Source of the DNA: Candidatus Dormiibacter spiritus | GTDB taxonomy: Bacteria; Chloroflexota; Dormibacteria; Dormibacterales; Dormibacteraceae | Direction of reading: 5' to 3' | NCBI GenBank assembly: GCA_003244185.1 | Contig: QHBT01000008.1 | Location: 42,854 to 106,853 of the forward strand | Length of the DNA stretch: 64,000 nt | Shown here: positions 7,845 through 16,534 of the stretch, in pieces | Numbering within the stretch: the first letter of the stretch is position 1 | Layout: each line of letters begins with the position of its first letter | The notes under the pieces: model-generated | What the model was told of the DNA's origin: nothing | What the model saw: the letters and a program-made list of their open reading frames with translations, nothing else | Database searches by the model: none | Translations under genes and position numbers: made by a program

Positions 7845-10280
7845 TCAGGTGCGGCTGATCACGTCGCGTTCCATCCGAACGACCGCTGCTCGCACTGTCG
7901 CTTGGAGCGGGTGACGACTCTCCCGCAGGGCGTGATCCAGTTGGCGCAGCGTCGAGTAGAGGGACTTCATAGCCTTGATCGCATCGCCGATGTCGACGTT
8001 CTGGGGCAGGGGGATCGAGTCCATGGGGTCGCCCAGCGCCCAGTGGTAGGCGAAATCGATGTAGTCGTATGACGGCGGCCGCAGATTGGGCTCGTCCACG
8101 TCCTGCTCCAGTTCGGCGAACCGGTTGTAGAGCGAACGGAGCAGCCGCGACACTTGCCCGACGGCCGGAGTGGGGTAACGCCGGGGCTGTCGCGGTCCGC
8201 GATCCCGACCGCGATCCTCAGCCGCCAGCATGACGGTGAGGGCGCAAAGCTCCTCGGGCCCCAGCCCCTCGAAATACCCCTGCCAGAGAGCCTCGACGAG
8301 CACGAGTGAGTTCTCCCCGTAGACGCGGGCGGTGAGCAACCCCTTCTCAGTCGGCTTGTCGCCCTCGATGAAGCCCGCCTCGCCCAGCACCCTGTACAGC
8401 CGCCGCAGCTTGCGCTGGTACTGGTCGTTCTGCTCGACCTTCGTCCGCTCGCCCTGCTTCAGCTCCCGCTCCAGCTCTCGCTGCTCGCCGAAGCCGGCCA
8501 GGTGCTCGCCGAAGCGCGGACAGCCCGTGATCCGGGATTTGCGCTGCCGCTCCTGCAGCGCCTGGCGCTCCTCCTCCAGACGGTGCAGTTGGCGGCCCGC
8601 AAGGCCGTGAGGACGGCCGCGGAAGCCGCCCTGGCCCCGCCGCCGAGTCGGCACGGGGACCGCCTCCCGCCGGAGCCGCCGCGTCTCCAGGCGGATGGAG
8701 CGCAGCCGGTCCTCGTTGCGCAGGTAGTCGCTCACGTCCTTGGGCCGGCAGCGCTCGCAGTCCCAGGTGGCGCTCAGGTCCTCCAGCCGCAGCCGGACGT
8801 TCTCTAGCCGCTCCTGCAATTCACCGGCGGCAGTGCGCAGCTGGAACTGACCGAAGGAGCGCAGCATCAGCTCGTCGGCCTGCTCTGGCGTGTAGATGCG
8901 GAGCAGATTGAGCGCCATGTTGTAGGTGGGCAGGAACTTGGAACGGATGACAGGCCCGGGCCCCATGGCCACCTCGTAGATGGTGCCGATGTCCACGTCC
9001 TGCTCCTTCAGGATCACGCCGTGGCCACGGATGTCGATCCCGCGGCGGCCGGCGCGGCCCATCAGCTGCGTCAGCTCGCCCGTGGTCAGGTTGGCGAAAC
9101 CCACGCCGTCGAACTTGCTGAAGGAGGAGACCACCACCGCCTTGGCAGGCATGTTGATGCCCAGAGCCAGAGTCTCAGTTGCGAAGACCACCTTGATCAG
9201 GCCCGCTTGGAAGAGCTCTTCGACCAGCTCCTTGTGATAGGGCAGCAGGCCAGCATGGTGGGCGGCCAGGCCACGCAGCAGCATGTTGCTGTCCACCATG
9301 CGCCTGAACAATGCCGCCTCGTCCGCGTCCACCAGTGACTCCAGCCGCTGCTGGGCGAGCCGCTCGATCCGTGCCTTCTCGTCGTCGCTGGTCAGGTCCA
9401 GGCCGTGATAGGCGCAGCGCTGGAGGGCTTCCCGGCAGCCCCGGCGGGAGAAGATGAAGTAGATGGCCGGCAGCATCTGCTGCTCGGACAGCTGCTCGAC
9501 CACCTTCAGCATGTCGTTGGCCGGAAGTCGCCTGAAGCCGTGCGCCTGGCTCATCGCCTCGTCCTCGCGCAGCGCGCGCTGCCAGGTGTCCTGATGAACC
9601 TTGCCGTGGCTGTCGAAGAGCGGCCTGAAAACGTTCCGCATCGAGAGCCAGAGCCGCAGCTCGGTCGGCCGCTCGGCGTGGTAGACGGTGGCGATGGGAC
9701 CCCGGTTCTCCGCCATCCAGGTGGCGAGCTCCCGGTAGTTGCCAACCGTCGCCGAGAGGCCTACGAACTTGATCTGGCTGGGCGCCTGGATGATCACCTC
9801 TTCCCAGACTGAGCCGCGCGGAAAGTCGTCGATGTAGTGAACCTCGTCCAGGACCACATAGCGCACGCCGTCCAGTCGGCTCAGGTCCTCGTAGATGAGG
9901 TTGCGCAGGATCTCCGTCGTCATGACGACTATGGGCGCGCGGTCGTTGATGCTGTTCTCACCGGTGACAAGACCCACGAGGTCGGCTCCGTACTGGCGGA
10001 CGAAGTCGCGGTATTTCTGGTTGCTGAGTGCCTTGAGCGGAGTGGTGTAGATCACCTGCACGCCCTCGCGCAGGGCGCGGAAGTTGCAGTAGTCGGCGAC
10101 CACCGTTTTGCCGCTGGAGGTGGGGGCGCAGACGAGGACGCCCTGGTGGGTGTCCAGCTTCTCGATCGCCTCGCGCTGAAAGGGATCGAGCGGCCAGGGG
10201 AGGCTCTCCTGAAAGCCTTCGAGATAGGTGAGGGCGTCCGTCGCGATGCTGGCAATGCTAAAGTGCCGGGCGGACGGCAA
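7845..10280 (-). CDS. Ski2/Dob1-like DEAD/DEAH-box helicase (HelY family)
   Basis: 811 residues. Superfamily II helicase core: Q-motif region PLDPFQREAIEKL, Walker A APTSSGKT (52-59), Walker B DEVH (145-148), SAT motif in GLSATVGN, and motif VI GRAGRRGID. After the core there is a four-cysteine-poor linker rich in Arg/Glu and a C-terminal helical domain (AEDRGRDRGPRQ, then SLYNRFAELEQD), as in the actinobacterial HelY/Dob10 group. It is presumably an RNA helicase for RNA processing or decay. Homologues are often near proteasome or twin-arginine genes, which are not seen here. The ATG at 10280 gives the expected N terminus. Confidence 0.9.
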   Translation of the reverse strand: MPSARHFSIASIATDALTYLEGFQESLPWPLDPFQREAIEKLDTHQGVLVCAPTSSGKTVVADYCNFRALREGVQVIYTTPLKALSNQKYRDFVRQYGADLVGLVTGENSINDRAPIVVMTTEILRNLIYEDLSRLDGVRYVVLDEVHYIDDFPRGSVWEEVIIQAPSQIKFVGLSATVGNYRELATWMAENRGPIATVYHAERPTELRLWLSMRNVFRPLFDSHGKVHQDTWQRALREDEAMSQAHGFRRLPANDMLKVVEQLSEQQMLPAIYFIFSRRGCREALQRCAYHGLDLTSDDEKARIERLAQQRLESLVDADEAALFRRMVDSNMLLRGLAAHHAGLLPYHKELVEELFQAGLIKVVFATETLALGINMPAKAVVVSSFSKFDGVGFANLTTGELTQLMGRAGRRGIDIRGHGVILKEQDVDIGTIYEVAMGPGPVIRSKFLPTYNMALNLLRIYTPEQADELMLRSFGQFQLRTAAGELQERLENVRLRLEDLSATWDCERCRPKDVSDYLRNEDRLRSIRLETRRLRREAVPVPTRRRGQGGFRGRPHGLAGRQLHRLEEERQALQERQRKSRITGCPRFGEHLAGFGEQRELERELKQGERTKVEQNDQYQRKLRRLYRVLGEAGFIEGDKPTEKGLLTARVYGENSLVLVEALWQGYFEGLGPEELCALTVMLAAEDRGRDRGPRQPRRYPTPAVGQVSRLLRSLYNRFAELEQDVDEPNLRPPSYDYIDFAYHWALGDPMDSIPLPQNVDIGDAIKAMKSLYSTLRQLDHALRESRHPLQATVRAAVVRMERDVISRT

Positions 10281-10440
10281 TGCTGGGCGGCGTCAGGATG
10301 TGCGCCCTACTCGGGGTGCGTCATCGCCTCGACGCCGCTTTCGGGCGTCCACCGAATCAGTCGCCTGGCCGCGCCGAACCTGATGAAGGCGGCGCTGGGG
10401 ATGAGAGCCGTCCTCGTCACCCGGACGGGTCGGTCCCGCC
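10281..10440. other. Intergenic stretch, nothing recognised
   Basis: 160 bases between the helicase start and the end of the PIN-toxin gene, both on the minus strand. I see no convincing promoter hexamers, hairpin with a T tract or coding potential. Confidence 0.4.
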
Positions 10441-10818
10441 TCAGTAGGCGGGCCTGAGACCAGCCAGCATGGGGAAGTGGCGCACGTTGGTTGTCAGCAG
10501 CCTCGCATCCAGAACGAGTGCGGTCGCGGCGATCAGGTAATCCGCGGCGTCGATCCCGCTGAAGGCGCCGCGGTGCTGGCGCGCCAGCTCGCCTGCCGTC
10601 CGGGCGATACCTTCACTCACTGGTATCCAGACGATTGCCGAGCAAAACTGCTCGAGGGCCTCCAGCTCATCGTCTCGAGCACCCGCCAGGAGCTCGAAGC
10701 GAACGACCTCGTTGCCGAGGACGGGCTGTGCTTCCGCGATGAGCCGTTTGAGCAGACTGACCGCCGGCTGGAAGCCGCGCAGGTGATCGATCGCAACGCT
10801 GGTGTCGAGGATTCTCAC
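10441..10818 (-). CDS. vapC: PIN-domain ribonuclease, VapC-type toxin
   Basis: 125 residues, normal VapC size. The four acidic residues of the PIN active site are in place: Asp5 (ILDTSV), Glu42 (VVRFELLAG), Asp90 and Asp93 ([11 protein letters not shown]). The C-terminal LLTTNVRHF is the usual end of the domain. It would cleave RNA in a Mg-dependent manner when freed from its antitoxin. The start codon overlaps the stop of the upstream ribbon-helix-helix gene by 4 bp, the standard antitoxin-toxin coupling. Confidence 0.9.
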   Translation of the reverse strand: MRILDTSVAIDHLRGFQPAVSLLKRLIAEAQPVLGNEVVRFELLAGARDDELEALEQFCSAIVWIPVSEGIARTAGELARQHRGAFSGIDAADYLIAATALVLDARLLTTNVRHFPMLAGLRPAY

Positions 10819-11075
10819 TCCAGCCCGAACCGACGGAGCCGCTCATTCAGGTCGCCGCGCAGCGCGTCCACATATTCAGCCCCCGTCCAGGTTCGCCCGC
10901 TCCAGGAGCCGGCGCTGGCGTCGAGGGCGCGGAGCCTCTCGGGCTTTGTCTTCTGGCCGAAGGTGCCGCGAACTGCGCGCCGGATCAGCTCGGAGCGGGT
11001 TGCCCCGGTTGAACGTGCAGCACGATCGAGAAGCCCCAGCTCCTCGTCGCCCAGGTAAATCTGCGTCCTGCCCAC
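10815..11075 (-). CDS. vapB: Ribbon-helix-helix antitoxin, VapB-type
   Basis: 86 residues from GTG 11075. The N-terminal [18 protein letters not shown] and [13 protein letters not shown] form a ribbon-helix-helix DNA-binding domain; the rest is the toxin-binding tail. GTG codons exist at 11093 and 11090, but a -10 TATTGT ends exactly six bases before GTG 11075, and the family strand starts right there, so the shorter form is preferred. The protein should neutralise the PIN toxin and repress its own promoter through the palindrome at 11076-11091. Confidence 0.85.
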   Translation of the reverse strand: MGRTQIYLGDEELGLLDRAARSTGATRSELIRRAVRGTFGQKTKPERLRALDASAGSWSGRTWTGAEYVDALRGDLNERLRRFGLE

Positions 11076-11091
11076 GGTGTCACAATACACC
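11076..11091 (-). promoter_or_regulatory. vapBC leaderless promoter with overlapping palindromic operator
   Basis: The inverted repeat GGTGT-N6-ACACC (11076-11080 and 11087-11091) spans the -10 element TATTGT (minus strand, 11087-11082), which ends six bases before the GTG of vapB. An autorepressor bound here would block polymerase directly. Confidence 0.5.
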
Positions 11092-11156
11092 ACTATGTGT
11101 CGGCTCCTGCTCGGTGGTTCGTGCTGCGGCGGGCGCGGCGGCGCAGACTTTGGGTC

Positions 11157-12644
11157 ATGGCTGACGCTCTGAACCTGCCATCACCATGCGTCGTGGTGCT
11201 GGTCGGACCGGGTGCTTCCGGCAAGTCGGCCTGGGCAGCTGCTAATTTCCCGCCCGAAGCCATCGTCTCCAGCGACCGGCTGCGGGCCCTGATCGGTGCC
11301 GGTGAGGGCGATTTGACGGCCAGCTCGGATGCGTTCGCGCTGCTTGAAGACGTCGTCCGGAAGCGCCTCGCCAGGGGTCTCACCACGGTGATCGACACCC
11401 TGGGTCTGGACGCCGGGCGACGAAGGGAGTGGCTGGCCCTTGCCCGGCGTCACCAGCTCGCCTGCGTAGCCGTTGCCTTCGACACCCCGGCCGGCGAGTG
11501 CCGGGCGCGCAACCGGGACCGGGCCAAGCGGATCCCGGCCGACGTGCTGTCCGCGCAGTTGGCCAGGTGGCCTCGGACTCTCGAGGAGCTGACCGGCGAG
11601 GGTTACGACGCCGTTCTCACGCCGAGGCCAGTGCGTGTGGTCCCCAGGGCCTTCGTCGAGGCACCGACGGCGGTCCGGCGTCACCACGAGGAACCGAAGG
11701 GACTGCGCTTTGGTCTGCACCTGGGCAGCTTCACCTTCCCCGGCGGCTCACAGGCCACAGCCAGCCGGCTGCGCCTGATCGCGGAAGCAGCGGAGGCTGC
11801 CGGCTTCGACGCCATCTACGTCATGGACCACTTCCGCCAGATCCCGCAGGTTGGCAGGCCCTGGGAGGACTTCCTGGATAGCTACACGACGCTGGCCTAC
11901 CTCGCAGCCTGCACCGAGCGGGTGCAGCTGGGCGCGCTGGTGACCGGGATCACCTACCGCCACGTCGTCCAGCTCGCCAAGATCGTGGCCACCCTCGACG
12001 TGCTGAGCGGCGGGCGCGCTGTCTGCGGACTGGGATTGGCCTGGTTCAAAGAGGAGCACCTCGCCTACGGAGTGCGCTTTCCTCCGACCCGGGAGCGCTA
12101 CGCCCTGCTCGAGGACGCCCTGCAGCTGTTTCCCCTGATGTGGGGACCGGGCCGCCGGTCCTTCGAGGGAAAGCTGCTGACGGTGCCGGAGACCGCCTGC
12201 TACCCGCGCCCGCTGCAGGAGCACGTGCCGATCATCTTGGGCGGCGGCGGGGAGCTCCGGACGCTGCGGCTCGCGGCGCGGTACGCCGACGCCGCCAACG
12301 TGTTGGGAGATACGGCCACCGTTTGGCGCAAGGCGGCGGTCCTGCGCGCGCACTGTGAAGAGATCCGCCGCGATCCGGCGGAGGTCCGGCTCACTCATCT
12401 GTCGACGGCGCTGGTGGGTGCCGACGATCACCAGGTGGTCGAGCTGGTGGAGCGGCTCCGGCCCCGGCGGCAGGACCCGGCCCGGTTCGCGAGGGCTGTC
12501 AACGCCGGCACCATCGGGGACCATGTGGGCAGGTTTCGGGAGCTCGCCGACGCTGGTGTGGCGGAGGTCATGATCCGTCTGCCCGACGTGGCCGATCCCG
12601 ACGCCCTGGAGCGGACCGCCAAGGTCATCCGGGCCTTCCGGTGA
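11157..12644 (+). CDS. P-loop kinase domain fused to LLM-class F420-type oxidoreductase
   Basis: 495 residues from ATG 11157. Residues 1-170 are a small P-loop nucleoside/polynucleotide-kinase-like domain: Walker A GPGASGKS at 17-24, then [11 protein letters not shown] and [10 protein letters not shown] (Walker B-like Asp80), and a lid-like [11 protein letters not shown]. Residues about 183-495 are a luciferase-like monooxygenase domain of the F420-dependent Rv1855c-like group: [42 protein letters not shown]. The linker is about 20 residues with no stop or frameshift, so the fusion is real in this assembly. A reaction coupling phosphorylation to a deazaflavin oxidation is not known to me; the oxidoreductase substrate is unknown. 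Confidence 0.88.
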   Translation: MADALNLPSPCVVVLVGPGASGKSAWAAANFPPEAIVSSDRLRALIGAGEGDLTASSDAFALLEDVVRKRLARGLTTVIDTLGLDAGRRREWLALARRHQLACVAVAFDTPAGECRARNRDRAKRIPADVLSAQLARWPRTLEELTGEGYDAVLTPRPVRVVPRAFVEAPTAVRRHHEEPKGLRFGLHLGSFTFPGGSQATASRLRLIAEAAEAAGFDAIYVMDHFRQIPQVGRPWEDFLDSYTTLAYLAACTERVQLGALVTGITYRHVVQLAKIVATLDVLSGGRAVCGLGLAWFKEEHLAYGVRFPPTRERYALLEDALQLFPLMWGPGRRSFEGKLLTVPETACYPRPLQEHVPIILGGGGELRTLRLAARYADAANVLGDTATVWRKAAVLRAHCEEIRRDPAEVRLTHLSTALVGADDHQVVELVERLRPRRQDPARFARAVNAGTIGDHVGRFRELADAGVAEVMIRLPDVADPDALERTAKVIRAFR

Positions 12645-12701
12645 GAAGGGTCAAGAACAGACGCCGATCGAAGCTCGCCCGGTAGGCCGTATCCCGGAGC
12701 T

Positions 12702-12929
12702 GCCAGCGAGATCCGTCACGAGCTGATGACGCTGGTTGACGTGATTCAGCCGGATCGGTTTCCTGACGTGTGCAGCGATCCGGACGACAACCAGGTTCTG
12801 GCGGCGGCCGCCTGGGGAGCAGCGAAGGTGATAGTGACTGGAGACAAGGATCTGCTGACACTGGCGGCGTACCAAGGCGCCGCCATCATGTCGCCTTCGG
12901 CGTACTCGCAGGTTCTGCTTAAGTCCTGA
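12702..12929 (+). pseudogene. 3' remnant of a PIN-domain (COG1569-like) toxin gene
   Basis: The frame reading SEIRHELMTLVDVIQP, then CSDPDDNQVLAAA, VIVTGDKDLLTL and SPSAYSQVL is the C-terminal half of a PIN-family protein of the putative toxin-antitoxin type. It keeps the DPDD and GDKDL acidic motifs. The N-terminal half with the first catalytic Asp is absent: upstream bases back to the LLM gene give no matching sequence, and no antitoxin gene is present. Most likely a decayed toxin gene. An ATG at 12726 could still allow a 67-residue product. Confidence 0.6.
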
Positions 12930-13054
12930 CGGCAAAGGGCCAGGCGCTGGAATCGATTGGCGGCATACGGTGCTGTGCCGCCGTTCTTCGCGGAGCCAGA
13001 CGCGATAAATGCGGGTGGGGCCAGGAGGCGCCGACACCGCGCTTCGGCAGGTGC
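12930..13054. other. Short spacer upstream of the CoA-transferase gene, nothing recognised
   Basis: After the PIN remnant only the -10 of the next gene (13055-13060) stands out. No RNA gene or repeat is visible. Confidence 0.3.
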
Positions 13055-13060
13055 TAGCTT
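13055..13060 (+). promoter_or_regulatory. -10 element of leaderless CoA-transferase gene
   Basis: TAGCTT ends six bases before ATG 13067, with no Shine-Dalgarno sequence in between. This is the same geometry as at vapB, pyrE, clpP and others in the window. Confidence 0.55.
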
Positions 13061-13066
13061 GCTGGA

Positions 13067-14269
13067 ATGAGCGCGCCTCAGCCTCTGGCCGACATCCGTG
13101 TCTTCGACTTGACCCACGCGCTTGCCGGGCCCTACTGCACGATGCTGCTGGGCGACCTGGGCGCGGATGTCGTGAAGCTGGAGCCACCCGGCGGCGACCA
13201 CGCCCGCCAATGGGGACCGCCCTTTCTGGGCGGCGAGTCGACCTACTTTCTGTCAGTCAACCGCAACAAGCGCAGTGTGGTCCTCGATCTCAAGTCAACA
13301 GCGGGTCTGCACACCGCGCAGGAGCTGGCGCTGGCCTCTGACGTGGTGGTCGAGAACTTCAAGCCCGGGACCGCCGAGCGGCTCGGGCTCGGTTCTGAGC
13401 AGCTCCGGGGGAGCAAGCCAGAGCTCATCTACGCTTCGATCAGCGGTTTTGGCGCCGAGCATCCGGAGCTGGCCGGCTACGACCAGATCGCTCAGGGCAC
13501 GAGCGGCATCATGAGCCTCACCGGTCCCCCCGGCGGCACTCCGCACAAAGCGGGCGTGCCGATCGGCGACATCACCGCCGGCATGTTTGCAGCGCACGCA
13601 ATCCTGGCCGCCCTGCTGGAGCGGGAGCGCGGAGGCGGCGGCCGGACCATCGACGTGGCACTCAACGACTCCCTGCTCGCCCTGCTCACCTATCAGGCAG
13701 GTCGCTACTTCGCCAGCGGTGAGCCGCCAGGCCGCGACGGCAACTTCCACGCCACAATCGCGCCCTACGGCATGTACCGGACCAGCGACGGCTTTCTCAA
13801 CATCGCAGTCGGCTCCGACGGCCAGTTCCAACGCTTCTGTGAGGTGCTGGAAGCGCCCGAGCTGGCCCGGGATCCGCGCTTTCTCAGCAACGCCAAGCGG
13901 CAGGCGGCGCGCGATGATCTGACGCTGGAGCTGGAGGATCGCCTGAGACGTCGCACTCGCGCCGACTGGCTGGCTCGCCTGTCAGCGGCGGGGGTGCCGG
14001 CGGGTCCCATCCATGATCTCGCGGAAGCCTTTGCCAGCCCGCTGGCCCAGGCGCGCGAGATGCGGCTGGAGGTGGAGCATCCGACGGCTGGTTGGTTGAG
14101 CCAGGTGGGCGCTCCCTGGAAGCTGGACGGTGGCTCCAGCCCTGTGCGGCTGCCGCCACCCACACTGGGCCAGCACACGGCTCAGGTCCTGAGCGAGGTG
14201 CTTGGCTACGACGCTGAGCGGGCGCAGGCGCTAGATGCGGAGCAGCTGGGTCGAGACAGAGCTCACTAG
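13067..14269 (+). CDS. CaiB/BaiF family (class III) CoA-transferase
   Basis: 400 residues, normal for the family. It moves CoA between acyl groups through an aspartyl-CoA thioester. The N terminus LADIRVFDLTHALAGPYCTM and the segment GADVVKLEPPGGD are family hallmarks, as is VVENFKPGTAERLG. Catalytic Asp168 lies in GDITAG. Start ATG 13067 is supported by a leaderless -10. The last 39 bp overlap the convergent DUF503 gene. The acyl substrate cannot be inferred; no adjacent acyl-CoA dehydrogenase or racemase gives a clue. Confidence 0.92.
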   Translation: MSAPQPLADIRVFDLTHALAGPYCTMLLGDLGADVVKLEPPGGDHARQWGPPFLGGESTYFLSVNRNKRSVVLDLKSTAGLHTAQELALASDVVVENFKPGTAERLGLGSEQLRGSKPELIYASISGFGAEHPELAGYDQIAQGTSGIMSLTGPPGGTPHKAGVPIGDITAGMFAAHAILAALLERERGGGGRTIDVALNDSLLALLTYQAGRYFASGEPPGRDGNFHATIAPYGMYRTSDGFLNIAVGSDGQFQRFCEVLEAPELARDPRFLSNAKRQAARDDLTLELEDRLRRRTRADWLARLSAAGVPAGPIHDLAEAFASPLAQAREMRLEVEHPTAGWLSQVGAPWKLDGGSSPVRLPPPTLGQHTAQVLSEVLGYDAERAQALDAEQLGRDRAH

Positions 14270-14521
14270 CAGCTCGCGAGCGTTCTCCTCGACGTAGGCG
14301 AGCACGCTGGCCAGCACCTGATCGGCGTGGCGACCGTCATTGGAGACGCAGGCCACCGCCAGTGCCGCCACCTGCCAGCGATCGAGCTCACCCACCTCTG
14401 CCGCAGCCACCTGAAAGCGGGTACGGATCCGTGCGAGAAGCCCGCCCACCACCTGCCGCTTGTCTTTGAGCGAAGCGCTCTCCGGCAGATGCACCGTGAA
14501 GCGCAGCACCCCTATGACCAC
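14231..14521 (-). CDS. DUF503 family protein (YlxP-like)
   Basis: 96 residues, typical of the family. It begins VIGVLRFTVHLPESASLKDKRQVV, carrying the conserved SLKDKR motif, and ends with a beta strand. Such proteins are small and cytoplasmic, often near ribosome-maturation genes (rbfA, infB) in other bacteria, but not here. Start is GTG 14521; TAGATT about eight bases upstream may be its -10. Its 3' end overlaps the convergent CoA-transferase gene by 39 bp. Function not established. Confidence 0.85.
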   Translation of the reverse strand: MVIGVLRFTVHLPESASLKDKRQVVGGLLARIRTRFQVAAAEVGELDRWQVAALAVACVSNDGRHADQVLASVLAYVEENARELLVSSVSTQLLRI

Positions 14522-14683
14522 GGAAGGCCAATCTAATGGCGGTCCGGACCCGAGCCGTGGAAGTTGCGCAAGGCTCCGGGAAGCCGCTGAGCGAGATTGC
14601 CTCGCTGTTCACGCACCGGTCTTAGGTCGGCCGAACTCCGAATCGCCACGCCGGTAAGCGACGGGCCCGGGCGCGAGTGGAGT
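14522..14683. other. Divergent intergenic region, no clear gene
   Basis: Between the DUF503 start and the promoter of the peptide-binding gene. A 29-codon frame at about 14535-14624 (ATG to TAG, containing GKPLSEIASLF) exists but has no ribosome site or known homologue, so it is not annotated as a gene. Confidence 0.3.
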
Positions 14684-14713
14684 TTGACTAGCATCGCTAT
14701 CACGATTCATAAT
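14684..14713 (+). promoter_or_regulatory. Promoter of the oligopeptide ABC operon
   Basis: -35 TTGACT (14684-14689), 18-bp spacer, -10 CATAAT (14708-14713). It predicts a leader of about 45 nt to ATG 14768 that contains the purine-rich ribosome site GGAGGAGGG at 14747-14755. Confidence 0.65.
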
Positions 14714-14767
14714 CCGCCGCAGGCCAAGAGGCAGCTGAACCACTCGGGAGGAGGGCATTCGCCAGGC

Positions 14768-16507
14768 ATGAGCAAGCAAGATCTGACCGGGGACGAGGGC
14801 TACCAAAGATTCGAGGAGTTCCTTGACGAGTGGTCGCGGCGGGACTTCCTCCGCGGCATGGGCGCCGCGACCGCCTTCACCCTTTTCGCTGCCGGTGGCA
14901 TGGAGCTTCTCGCAGCGTGCGGCGGGGGCGGTGGCGGGGGCCAGCAGCCATCCCAGGCCAAGAAGGGCGGCCACGTGGTCGAGGCGACGATCGCCGACCT
15001 GCAGTACCTGAACCCGGTGCTCTACGGCGACACGGCCAGCTCCACGGCCACGTCCATGATCTACGACTCCCTCTACATGTCGGACGACAAGGGCAATCCC
15101 GCGGCATTGCTCGCCAAGGACCTGCCCAAGATCTCATCCGACCAACTGACCTACACGATCTCATTGCGGGACGCCAAGTGGACCGATGGCAAGCCTGTCA
15201 TTGCCGACGACGTCAAGTTCACCTACGAGCTGATGTTCGACCCCAAGTACGACAAGGTCAACTCCCCCCGGCGCGGCGATCTGGTGGATTACATCCAGTC
15301 AGTCAGCGTGAAGGACGCCACGACTGTCGTCTTTCAGCTGAAGAAGGCCTACTCGCCCTTCACCACCGTGCACCTGCAGTACGGCATCTTGCCAATGCAT
15401 GTCTGGGGCTCACTGAGCGCAGAACAGATCAACACCACGGATCTCAACGGGCGCCCAACAGTGACCAACGGTCCCTTTCAGAACGCCGTCTGGCAGAAGG
15501 ACCAGCAGGTGACCTTCGACAAGAACCCCAACTACTACCGCGGCGCTCCCAACGTTGATCGCTACGTGATCAAGGTGATCAAGAGCTCGACCGATATTTT
15601 GAACCAGCTGAAGACGGGGGAGACCGACGTCGGTCCGGTGGACCCGGCCCAGGGCGACGCCGCCCGCACCGTGGACTTGATCACCCTCCACCGGTTCCCC
15701 GGCCTGCTCTTCCTTTTTTACCTGTACAACCTGGATCCGGCCAAGACGCCCCTCTTTCAGCAGAAGGAAGTCCGCCAGGCGCTGCTCTACGCGCTCGATA
15801 GACAGTCGATGGCGAAGGCCATCTACTTCGGTTTCGCAACTGTGGCCAACACCAGCATGCCGCCCAAGTCCTGGGCCTACAACCCTGACAACAAGCCGGT
15901 CTTCAACTTTGACCGTAAGAAGGCCGAGTCGATGCTCGACGCCGCCGGCTGGAAGAAGGGTCCAGACGGGATCCGAGCCAACGGTGCAGGGTTGAAGCTC
16001 AAGTTCGAGATGATCACCAATGCCGGCAACAAGGTTCGTGAGAACTCGCTGGTGAACATGCAGCAGCAGTGGCGAGACATCGGCGTCGACGCCACGCCTA
16101 AGTTCGTCGACTTCAACAAGGTGCTCGTGCCCGCTCTGCGCAACACGCGCGACTTTCAGGTGCTGATGGTCGGCTTCCAGTGGAGCACTGACCCGGATCA
16201 GTCGCAGGTCTGGGCCTCGCGCAACTCGCGGGCGGGTGGATACAACGGTATGAGCTACAAGAACACCCAGCTCGACACCATCATGGATCAGGCCACGACG
16301 ACCAGCGACCAAAAGAAGCGCAAGGACCTGTACTTCAAGATGCAGCAGATCCTGGCCGAGGACCAGCCGGCGCCCATCCTCTTCTTTCCAGACAACCTCT
16401 ACGGGGTCAACAAGCGGGTCGTCGGGTTCAACGCAGGTCCCTTCGCCAACCAGTACGACGGCCGGCGGATCTGGATCAAGGACCTCTCCGTTTCCGACGG
16501 CAAGTAG
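14768..16507 (+). CDS. Peptide ABC transporter substrate-binding protein with Tat-like lipoprotein signal
   Basis: 579 residues, SBP_bac_5 family. The N terminus has a 23-residue cytoplasmic extension, then a twin-arginine motif SRRDFLRG (RR at 24-25), a hydrophobic stretch and a lipobox LLAAC with Cys51, followed by a Gly-rich linker. It is therefore likely exported folded by the Tat system and lipidated. The binding domain shows KKGGHVVEA, NGPFQNAVWQKDQQVTF and ALLYALDRQSMA. First gene of a five-gene importer plus peptidase. ATG 14768 is preceded by GGAGGAGGG about 13 bases upstream. Likely ligand: oligopeptides. Confidence 0.93.
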   Translation: MSKQDLTGDEGYQRFEEFLDEWSRRDFLRGMGAATAFTLFAAGGMELLAACGGGGGGGQQPSQAKKGGHVVEATIADLQYLNPVLYGDTASSTATSMIYDSLYMSDDKGNPAALLAKDLPKISSDQLTYTISLRDAKWTDGKPVIADDVKFTYELMFDPKYDKVNSPRRGDLVDYIQSVSVKDATTVVFQLKKAYSPFTTVHLQYGILPMHVWGSLSAEQINTTDLNGRPTVTNGPFQNAVWQKDQQVTFDKNPNYYRGAPNVDRYVIKVIKSSTDILNQLKTGETDVGPVDPAQGDAARTVDLITLHRFPGLLFLFYLYNLDPAKTPLFQQKEVRQALLYALDRQSMAKAIYFGFATVANTSMPPKSWAYNPDNKPVFNFDRKKAESMLDAAGWKKGPDGIRANGAGLKLKFEMITNAGNKVRENSLVNMQQQWRDIGVDATPKFVDFNKVLVPALRNTRDFQVLMVGFQWSTDPDQSQVWASRNSRAGGYNGMSYKNTQLDTIMDQATTTSDQKKRKDLYFKMQQILAEDQPAPILFFPDNLYGVNKRVVGFNAGPFANQYDGRRIWIKDLSVSDGK

Positions 16508-16534
16508 CCGCAAGCAGCCAAGCTCGAGCAGCTG

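Noticed and set aside
14535..14624. 29-codon frame containing GKPLSEIASLF upstream of the oligopeptide operon
   Set aside because: No ribosome site, no homology, and it lies within a divergent promoter region.
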